A stretch of 12,136 bases of DNA from CAZMCH01 sp964564735 (GTDB lineage: Bacteria; Poribacteria; DTPJ01): NCBI GenBank assembly GCA_964564735.1, contig CAZMCH010000110.1, forward strand, positions 1 through 12,136, in the 5' to 3' direction. Numbering within the stretch: the first letter of the stretch is position 1; each line of letters begins with the position of its first letter. The notes below the pieces were generated by a model. The model saw nothing but the letters and a program-made list of their open reading frames with translations. It searched no databases and had not been told where the DNA came from. This document shows, one piece after another, positions 6,329 to 12,136 of the stretch. The translations under genes and the position numbers were made by a program.

Positions 6329-7309
6329 TTAATCAGCGTATACTGCCTCACGAAGCCCTTTAAGGTAGCCAATTGCAAATAACCTGCCAATGGAAGAATA
6401 TCCGGGGCTGTCGTTTCTATCGCCCTCCATAGTCGGAACATGATCAGGACGACAAACACCATCAAAACCAACTTCACGATAAGCCTTCATACATTCTAGC
6501 ATGTTTGTTTTGCCTTCATCATGGAACGTTTCCTCAAATTTCTCAGGTGTGCCTTTAACATCCCTAAAATGCACAAAGAAAATTTTGTTTTGCTTACCAA
6601 AATGACGTATTACAGAAGGCAAATCATCAGTCATTAAGGTAAAATTACCTTGACATAATCCTATCCCATTAACAGGGCTTGGATAAAGATCGAGTAATTT
6701 TTGATAATTTTCTATGCTTCGCATGATGCGACCAATTCCACGAATAGGCGATAATGGTGGATCGTCAGGGTGCATTGCCAATTTAACATTTGCTTCTTCT
6801 GCAACTGGCACAACTTTATCAAGGAAGTATTTGAGATTATCCCATAATTGTTCTTCTGTTATAACGCCAAATTCCGTCAAAGGCTCATTTTTCATTAATT
6901 CATAATCAAAGCCAGTGACAAGCGCACCGCCTCTTGACTCGATAGTTGATGATGTCCGTAGCCAATTAAAGACAGCCATCCACTCATAGCACCATACAGA
7001 TATACCGAGTTTTCCCATATTTCTAATTAGATCACAAGCGGTCTCTATTTCTTCATCACGCCCTGGCAAGCCTAGTTTTGCATTATTCAAAGGCGGTCTG
7101 CTCTCAAGCACATCAAAAACGAATCCACCCTTTTCGTATGCCTCTTTGACACGCCCAAGATTTTCGTAGCCCCATGGCAATTCCTCTTTGGCAACGTCTA
7201 ATCCTTTGCTATAATCCATAACACCAACGACATGATCTATTCCACATTGCTTAACCATCTTCCATAACGGAGATGGTTGCGGTGGTAATACTTCAGCTAT
7301 TTTAATCAT
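6329..7309 (-). CDS. uxuA: Mannonate dehydratase family protein (UxuA-like TIM barrel)
   Basis: A 326-residue xylose-isomerase-like TIM-barrel enzyme that resembles D-mannonate dehydratase (EC 4.2.1.8), which makes 2-keto-3-deoxygluconate from mannonate in glucuronate breakdown. The metal-site residues of UxuA appear in order: His180 in AMHPDDPP, Cys219 in GLCQGN, His247 in FFVHFRDV and Asp289 in CRPDHVPT. It also has the family's RGIGRIMRS helix and the late motif PGYSSIGRLFAIGYLKGL. It is shorter than E. coli UxuA (394 residues), and close relatives may act on other sugar acids, so the substrate is inferred. The ATG is set by a GAGGTG site that overlaps the TGA stop of the nitroreductase gene 11 bases upstream, suggesting translational coupling. 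No other hexuronate genes (UxaC, UxuB, KdgK) lie in the window. Confidence 0.85.
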   Translation of the reverse strand: MIKIAEVLPPQPSPLWKMVKQCGIDHVVGVMDYSKGLDVAKEELPWGYENLGRVKEAYEKGGFVFDVLESRPPLNNAKLGLPGRDEEIETACDLIRNMGKLGISVWCYEWMAVFNWLRTSSTIESRGGALVTGFDYELMKNEPLTEFGVITEEQLWDNLKYFLDKVVPVAEEANVKLAMHPDDPPLSPIRGIGRIMRSIENYQKLLDLYPSPVNGIGLCQGNFTLMTDDLPSVIRHFGKQNKIFFVHFRDVKGTPEKFEETFHDEGKTNMLECMKAYREVGFDGVCRPDHVPTMEGDRNDSPGYSSIGRLFAIGYLKGLREAVYAD

Positions 7310-7320
7310 ATATCACCTCA

Positions 7321-7830
7321 TCAGATTGAATAATCTAGCACAGAACCAAATTTTTCCTTCATAAAAAGTTCATCAGGCTTTTTTCTTGGTCGTTCATTAG
7401 GTTGTTCTGCTGGTATTCCAACAGGTGTTAGACAAATAATTCCATGATCCTCTGGGATCCCTAATACTTCTCTTACTTTTTCGGGGCTATAAGCACCTAT
7501 CCAGCAAGTTCCATATCCTAAGCTAGTTGCTGCAAGTATTGCATGATCTAGCACAATTGTCCCATTGATAGAACCTTCTCCGGGTAGTGTAACCAAACAT
7601 AATATTACAGGTGCATCCGCTATCCATATCTGATTATTACATGCCTTTGCAACTTCCTTACGTAATTCAGGTTCAGTAATGACAATCATCACCCATTTCT
7701 GACGATTAGCCCCTGTTGGTGCGCGCCTTGCAGTCTCAAGAATAAGATTCAGATCGCTTTCAGGAATAGGATCGCTTTTATATTTTCTTACACTTCTGCG
7801 CTTCCACATAGTTTGTAATGTCTCATTCAT
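7321..7830 (-). CDS. Nitroreductase family FMN-dependent oxidoreductase
   Basis: A 169-residue cytoplasmic flavoprotein of the nitroreductase superfamily, which uses FMN and NAD(P)H to reduce quinones, nitro compounds or more specialised substrates. The FMN-phosphate-binding start is RRSVRKY (residues 11-17), followed by ETARRAPTGANRQKW (32-46). The dimer and flavin face is LDHAILAATSLGYGTCWIG (94-112), and the C-terminal strand region TPVGIPAEQPNERPRKKPDE is typical of the short form. The family usually has 165-220 residues, so it is complete. AGGAG at 7844-7840 lies nine bases before the ATG. It sits 36 bases after the B12-activation-like gene and 11 bases before the mannonate-dehydratase-like gene in the minus-strand operon. 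The real substrate is unknown; a role as a redox partner for a neighbouring enzyme is possible but unproven. Confidence 0.92.
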   Translation of the reverse strand: MNETLQTMWKRRSVRKYKSDPIPESDLNLILETARRAPTGANRQKWVMIVITEPELRKEVAKACNNQIWIADAPVILCLVTLPGEGSINGTIVLDHAILAATSLGYGTCWIGAYSPEKVREVLGIPEDHGIICLTPVGIPAEQPNERPRKKPDELFMKEKFGSVLDYSI

Positions 7831-7866
7831 TTTTTTATTCTCCTGTTTTTCTCGTATTATGTTTTG

Positions 7867-8541
7867 TTATGACATATACTTTTCCTTTAATTCAGGGTCA
7901 TACTTTGCCATTCTATTTGGGCATTTTTCACGTGGACAAAGCTGACAGCTTGCAAAGCTGGATTCTGTTGGAAAATATATACCTGAAACAGATTTTATTG
8001 GAAACATAAGAAAACTATCGGATAAACGAACACCGATTAATTTTTCAACATCACCGAATAAAGAAAATAATGGCTTTTGCTCAGATATAGGCCAATTCTC
8101 AAGCGAACCGGGATTCATTGTAGATATCTTTTCTATTTTATATTTATTTCTTATATAATCGTATAGATGATTAGATGCTACTTCAAGAGCCATTTCTTTA
8201 ATTGCATCAAGGATAAACTTCCCCATAAGATCACTGTCAGGAGCTATAATTTTTTCAGCCTCAATACCAGAGGTTACAATATAGGGAAAGACTCTCCCTA
8301 TTTTATCAAGGTTGGTTCTCAGAACACGACTCGTAAATTGAACTCCACCAATATCAACCTTATCTTTATCAATATGCTCGACGAACTTTGTATCATACAT
8401 AGCTTTGGGACGTATAATGGACAAAACTTCATCCATTAATTCCTGAACTATGCCTATATACTTGTCATCATTGCCAAGATGCAGTCTTTCCATAACTTGT
8501 TCAGGCTTTATATCAACATTAATTTGATCCAATATTTCCAT
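7867..8541 (-). CDS. Stand-alone B12-dependent methionine synthase activation-domain-like protein
   Basis: A 224-residue protein resembling the C-terminal activation domain of cobalamin-dependent methionine synthase (MetH), which binds S-adenosylmethionine to re-methylate inactive cob(II)alamin. The conserved core is visible as ISTMNPGSLENWPISEQKPL (139-158), GDVEKLIGVRLSDSFLMFP (163-181) and KSVSGIYF (183-190), the last matching the SVSG AdoMet-binding turn. Unlike the MetH domain, it ends in a cysteine motif CQLCPREKC (Cys199, Cys202, Cys207; C-x2-C-x4-C), which could hold a metal or iron-sulfur cluster. Residues 1-60 form a helical N-terminal region not typical of MetH. No methionine synthase or corrinoid protein is in the window, so its partner is unknown. 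AGGAG at 8558-8554 is 12 bases before the ATG, a long spacing. It lies 42 bases after the deoxyhypusine-synthase-like gene. Confidence 0.85.
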   Translation of the reverse strand: MEILDQINVDIKPEQVMERLHLGNDDKYIGIVQELMDEVLSIIRPKAMYDTKFVEHIDKDKVDIGGVQFTSRVLRTNLDKIGRVFPYIVTSGIEAEKIIAPDSDLMGKFILDAIKEMALEVASNHLYDYIRNKYKIEKISTMNPGSLENWPISEQKPLFSLFGDVEKLIGVRLSDSFLMFPIKSVSGIYFPTESSFASCQLCPREKCPNRMAKYDPELKEKYMS

Positions 8542-8583
8542 AATAATTATAAACTCCTATACTATTAAAGCTTGAGATCATAT

Positions 8584-9621
8584 TTAGTTATCATTGTTTG
8601 ATCCCAATTCAAATATCCTATTCCATTTTCTGCGTTCTCTATTTTTCCAGTCGCCTTTATGATAAACGTAGCTAATGATTAATGGTAATACAGACGTTGC
8701 TTCGGCAAAGACCATCTGCTCATAAACAGTATCAACTTTGCCCCACGAGCTTGCTTCTTTGAGTGTTGAACTTGAACATGCGCCATCACGAACATCAGCA
8801 ACAGTTATTTGAACAGCGTATTGGTGCATTGGAACTTCCTTACCAAGACATTCTGCACAAATAACTGTATCTTGTGCAAAATTCTTTGGAACGCCTCCAC
8901 CGATCATAAATAATCCTGATGTTTTCGCCCTAATTTTAATCTCTGTTAGTTCTCGAAAATCTTTGACAGAATCAATACTAACATGGTTTCCCATATTTTC
9001 TACTTGGTGCATGACCAACCCAAATCCTGCGCTACTGTCTGAAAATGCAGGGCAAAATATAGGCACATTATTTTCATAGGCCAATTGGACAAGGGAATCC
9101 TTCTTTTTTGCATTTTTGACAAGGAATTTTCCCATTTCTATAATAAATTCCCTTGATGAATAAGGCTTTGGCTCAAGAGAATCAGCAATAGCCTTTATGG
9201 TGTTATCGCATACCTGCAATTGTTCTTCATCGATGTAAGTATCGTATATTCTATCGATATAAAGTTCACGCAATTTTTTATCATCGACATTTGTTGTGCC
9301 TTTATAATGCTTATAGCCTAGTGCCTCAAGAAAATCCATATCAACAATAGTAGCACCTGTTGAAACTATCGCATCAACCATGTTGTATTTAACCATATCA
9401 GAATATATCTGCATACAGCCACCCGCACTTGTGCTTCCTGCAAGCGTCAAAATTATTGTGCAGTCCTTATCATTGATCATCATATTCAGTATATCTGACG
9501 CTCTAGCTATTTCTCTTGATGTAAATGACATATTTGCCATAGCTTCAATTATAGGCGTTGAATCAAATGATGTTATGTCAATATGTTTAACTTCATCTTT
9601 AAGAAAATCCTTTTTATTCAT
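8584..9621 (-). CDS. Deoxyhypusine synthase-like protein
   Basis: A 345-residue member of the deoxyhypusine synthase family. In eukaryotes and archaea the enzyme uses NAD to cleave spermidine and transfers the aminobutyl group to a lysine of eIF5A. Bacteria lack eIF5A, so bacterial members probably use a small amine; homospermidine formation is a likely but unproven role here. The NAD-fold region LTLAGSTSAGGCM (58-70), the IGGGVPKNFAQD segment (240-251) and DGACSSSTLKEASSWGK (279-295) are clear. Lys295 in SSWGK corresponds to the lysine that carries the enzyme-imine intermediate. The length fits the family (human enzyme 369). AAAAGGA at 9635-9629 lies seven bases before the ATG. It is between the CstA gene (77-base gap) and the B12-activation-like gene (42-base gap) on the same strand. 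Confidence 0.92.
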   Translation of the reverse strand: MNKKDFLKDEVKHIDITSFDSTPIIEAMANMSFTSREIARASDILNMMINDKDCTIILTLAGSTSAGGCMQIYSDMVKYNMVDAIVSTGATIVDMDFLEALGYKHYKGTTNVDDKKLRELYIDRIYDTYIDEEQLQVCDNTIKAIADSLEPKPYSSREFIIEMGKFLVKNAKKKDSLVQLAYENNVPIFCPAFSDSSAGFGLVMHQVENMGNHVSIDSVKDFRELTEIKIRAKTSGLFMIGGGVPKNFAQDTVICAECLGKEVPMHQYAVQITVADVRDGACSSSTLKEASSWGKVDTVYEQMVFAEATSVLPLIISYVYHKGDWKNRERRKWNRIFELGSNNDN

Positions 9622-9698
9622 ATAAAAATCCTTTTGTAAAAACCATTAAGATACAAATACATAAGAAAATTATAGTATCTTTTTAGTTTATTTTTGAG

Positions 9699-11462
9699 CT
9701 AATCTGCTGGATTTTCAGCCGATTGATTACGTGTTTTTTTTATTTTTATAATAGCCAATATACCATCATAAGCAAGTATTATTGCAGCAATAATAAGGAA
9801 TATAGCGATGATTCCTGCAACTGCGCTTCCTGCAACTCTATCTGGTGGTAATTGTCCTGCTGCTATCTTCATAAATGCGCTAAAAGAAGTATATCCTAGT
9901 GCAGCGATTGTCGTTATATACATAAAAATAGCAGGAATTGATACCCATCTATGAGCCTTGCCCGTCTTAATAAGCCATAATGAAACAATCATAAGCGCAA
10001 GAGATGCCATTAGTTGATTTGATCCACCAAATAATACCCATATAAATTGCCAATAACCTGTCCATACGAGAAATATTGACAAAATAACTCCAATAAGACT
10101 GCCAACATGGATATTTCTAATTATAGGCACTTTATTTCCAAGAAATTCTGCACTTGCAACACGCATGAAACGCAAGCAAAGTTGCATAACTGTTATTGCC
10201 ATGACGATAAGAAATACCGCCCCAAATGCCCTACCAAATTCCAAACCTATTCCAATCCTGCTGAAAAGTTCACCGATCCCAACCGCGAATATCGCCATTG
10301 GACCACTGCCGAATTCTTTTATATTTACTGATTGGCTTACTCCGCTAAGTATCTGTCTATATCCATCCATTCCATAAACATTAATTGAAACAACCGCAAT
10401 TATAAGAGCTATTACAGCAAGTATTGTCTCTGCAAACATAACTCCACCAGTAACAGACAAAGCTTCACTTTCTTTTTCAAGCTGACGTGATGTTCCCGAG
10501 CTAGATACAAGGGCATGCCATCCCGATATAGCGCCACATGCAATAGTTACAAAAAGTATTGGCCATATTGGTCCCAAGCCTTTTACGTTTGCCTCTGTAA
10601 ATGCAGGAACTTCTGATAGTTGTGGACGAAACGCAACTATCCCTATTAACGCTGCTAACATTCCCAAACCAACTATCCAGAAAGAAACGTAATTAACAGG
10701 TTGCGCCCAACGCCATATTGGTAGAACCGCCCCAAGATAACAAAAGAAGAAAGTTACTAGAGTCCAGATAATATGCGCTTGGGTTATATTCCCGAATAAT
10801 GGAAAGGGATTTCCATTTATAGTCTCGAAAAATCCTGAAACACTCGGTAAAGTTCCGAGCCATATTCCAACAATACTTAAAACAACAGTAATAAGCGTTG
10901 TAAGCATGATATTTAGATGCCAGCGATATATCATCTGTCCAGCAAGGACTCCAGCAATTGTTATCGCTATTATACCAAGAGGAGTCTTGACATTAAGAAG
11001 AACACTGGTAACTATACTGCCAAAAGCACCCAAAATAAGCAAAATATAAAAATATATAAACACCAGCAATATGGTTCTTGCACGTGGTGATATAAGCGTA
11101 TAGCTAAGCCCTCCGAATGTCTGTCCATCATTGCGCACAGAAATCATTGCGCTTGTATAATCTTGAACCCAACCTATTAGCAAAACACCTAATATTAACC
11201 ATAATAAAGCTGGTAACCATCCCCATTGCAAAGCAATTATTACTCCAACAATTGGACCTAACGCTGCAATAGATTTGAATTGATAACCAAAGAGAACATT
11301 TTTGCTTGTCGGGGTGAAATCCACTCCATCCATATACATCTTGGCAGGAGTTGTCTTATTCGGATCAGATTGAATTACTTTTTTATCTATCCTTTTTGAA
11401 TAAAATATGTACCCAAGAACAACAGCCACAATTGATAAAATCAACAATAGTAGCGAATCCAT
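9699..11462 (-). CDS. cstA: Carbon starvation protein CstA family transporter
   Basis: A 587-residue, very hydrophobic inner-membrane carrier of the CstA/BtsT family; studied members take up pyruvate or peptides, often under carbon limitation. Conserved features are GVDFTPTSKNVLFGYQFKSI (46-65), followed by GPIVG, then WVQDYTSAMISVRNDGQT (98-115) and SGWHALVSSSGTSRQLEKES (313-332). Late in the protein is WVLFGGSNQLMASLALM, typical of the C-terminal 5-TM part. Many transmembrane segments cover the whole length. It is shorter than E. coli CstA (701) but within the range of other bacterial members. The start follows a perfect AGGAGG (11473-11468) five bases from the ATG. The 73-base gap upstream contains only weak promoter-like sequence, so the gene may be read through from the hydrolase gene. 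Whether pyruvate is the substrate here is inference. Confidence 0.93.
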   Translation of the reverse strand: MDSLLLLILSIVAVVLGYIFYSKRIDKKVIQSDPNKTTPAKMYMDGVDFTPTSKNVLFGYQFKSIAALGPIVGVIIALQWGWLPALLWLILGVLLIGWVQDYTSAMISVRNDGQTFGGLSYTLISPRARTILLVFIYFYILLILGAFGSIVTSVLLNVKTPLGIIAITIAGVLAGQMIYRWHLNIMLTTLITVVLSIVGIWLGTLPSVSGFFETINGNPFPLFGNITQAHIIWTLVTFFFCYLGAVLPIWRWAQPVNYVSFWIVGLGMLAALIGIVAFRPQLSEVPAFTEANVKGLGPIWPILFVTIACGAISGWHALVSSSGTSRQLEKESEALSVTGGVMFAETILAVIALIIAVVSINVYGMDGYRQILSGVSQSVNIKEFGSGPMAIFAVGIGELFSRIGIGLEFGRAFGAVFLIVMAITVMQLCLRFMRVASAEFLGNKVPIIRNIHVGSLIGVILSIFLVWTGYWQFIWVLFGGSNQLMASLALMIVSLWLIKTGKAHRWVSIPAIFMYITTIAALGYTSFSAFMKIAAGQLPPDRVAGSAVAGIIAIFLIIAAIILAYDGILAIIKIKKTRNQSAENPAD

Positions 11463-11535
11463 AGTTTCCTCCTAAAATTATCATATAATTGAGGCTAATT
11501 ATCACTAAAACTTAGGAAGTAAAGACATTCGATTT

Positions 11536-12136
11536 TCATACAGTATATATTATATGAGAATTAGGTTGTATGATTAATGGCTTGACGCCTTCTGTTGGAA
11601 ATTGATCTGCCCACTTCTGTGGATCGAAATCTCTCTTAACAAAACATGAGTAATGTGCTGGAACGACATTTTTTAGCCCTATACGTTGAGCCATTTTTAT
11701 ACTGCCATCGATAAATGGAAATTCGCCCTCTGTTGGATGTAGTGTTATAAATCCAATATCGGGATGAAGGTCAGCAACAGCTTTCACAAGGTCATCATTA
11801 TCACCAAAAGTGTTAATTTCATCACCAGTAAAATAAAGCCTGATCCCATCAGTTTCTACAACAAATCCGAGATGTGTTACGTCTGGTTTGCCAATACCTG
11901 CTTTTGGGTCACCTTCTGGTGGTTTGGCATAAACTGCATATACGGTCATTGTTCCAATCTTGCTTGATTCTCCTGCCGAAATTATTGTTGTTTGCTTTTC
12001 GTTAATTTCCGTTTCCTCAAGAATCTGTTTTATACTCTCTTTTGGACCAATATATCTAGCACCTTGCCAATACTTATGGATTCTGATTAGCGTTTCTGAG
12101 TTGGTATGATCTAAATGAGCATGTGTCATCAGAACA
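11536..12136 (-). CDS. Metallo-beta-lactamase-fold hydrolase, UlaG-like (5' end outside window)
   Basis: The C-terminal ~199 residues of a metallo-beta-lactamase-superfamily enzyme; the frame is open to the window edge through VLMTHAHLDHTN, so the N-terminal strands are missing. The metal-binding HAHLDH motif (HxHxDH) is intact. Further likely ligands follow: a His in DVTHLGF, Asp in YFTGDE and His in VVPAHYSCF. The GDE segment and the late PAHYxxF are like those of the L-ascorbate-6-phosphate lactonase UlaG and the related UPF0173 group of cytoplasmic hydrolases. An internal Met at 12129 lies inside the metal motif and is not a credible start. It is the most upstream visible gene of the minus-strand block, 73 bases before the CstA gene. 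The substrate is unknown; a sugar lactone is one possibility given the sugar-acid dehydratase downstream. Confidence 0.88.
   Translation of the reverse strand, partial: VLMTHAHLDHTNSETLIRIHKYWQGARYIGPKESIKQILEETEINEKQTTIISAGESSKIGTMTVYAVYAKPPEGDPKAGIGKPDVTHLGFVVETDGIRLYFTGDEINTFGDNDDLVKAVADLHPDIGFITLHPTEGEFPFIDGSIKMAQRIGLKNVVPAHYSCFVKRDFDPQKWADQFPTEGVKPLIIQPNSHIIYTV

Noticed and set aside
6247..6477. Minus-strand open frame of 76 codons starting with a hydrophobic stretch.
   Set aside because: It overlaps the end of the UxuA-like gene and the start of the SANT-like gene in another frame, has no ribosome binding site and no recognisable domain.
9648..9681. Inverted repeat AAGATAC / GTATCTT between the CstA and DHS-like genes.
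   Set aside because: Seven AT-rich pairs around a 20-base loop, and on the minus strand the T-run does not directly follow the stem; too weak to call a terminator or attenuator.
11463..11535. Promoter-like TTTACT and TAATTA boxes 16 bases apart on the minus strand before the CstA gene.
   Set aside because: Both boxes are poor matches in very AT-rich DNA; not better than chance.

Overview
The window is AT-rich bacterial DNA with compact, well-spaced genes in two convergent blocks. Several gene types together suggest an uncultivated, deep-branching bacterium, with Poribacteria or Planctomycetes-like relatives as my best guess. These are a secreted LamG protein with a short KLAxxWxxIK-type tail, a PQQ-propeller/TolB-propeller lipoprotein, a bacterial deoxyhypusine-synthase-like protein, a stand-alone B12 methionine synthase activation-domain protein and a CstA transporter. 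This placement is inference from gene content only; no rRNA or other marker gene is present.

Plus-strand block (1-5690). It opens with the C-terminal end of an ABC-2 type export permease. A Ppx/GppA family phosphatase follows after 24 bases. Next is a large lipoprotein that joins a PQQ-like propeller, an SH3-like domain and a TolB-like PD40 propeller; it has no ribosome binding site but a good promoter just before its ATG, so its mRNA may be leaderless. A 258-base gap holds what looks like the wreck of a ribbon-helix-helix (CopG-like) gene. Then come a tandem-GNAT acetyltransferase and a secreted LamG-domain protein, closed by a perfect 8-bp hairpin.

Convergence zone (5691-6064). There is no intact gene, but the minus strand shows protein-like open stretches interrupted by stops and a frame change, read here as a decayed gene.

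Minus-strand block (12136 down to 6065). In transcription order: a UlaG-like metallo-beta-lactamase-fold hydrolase (5' end outside the window), CstA-type transporter, deoxyhypusine-synthase-like enzyme, B12-dependent methionine synthase activation-like protein, nitroreductase, mannonate dehydratase-like enzyme, and a small Myb/SANT-like DNA-binding protein. Gaps are 73, 77, 42, 36, 11 and 12 bases and most genes have clear Shine-Dalgarno sites, so they may form one long transcript. The sugar-acid dehydratase (leading to 2-keto-3-deoxygluconate and then pyruvate) and the CstA carrier (pyruvate or peptide uptake in studied relatives) suggest carbon scavenging. The polyamine-type and B12-repair-type enzymes do not fit an obvious single pathway. 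I see no CRISPR array, transposase, tRNA or rRNA.
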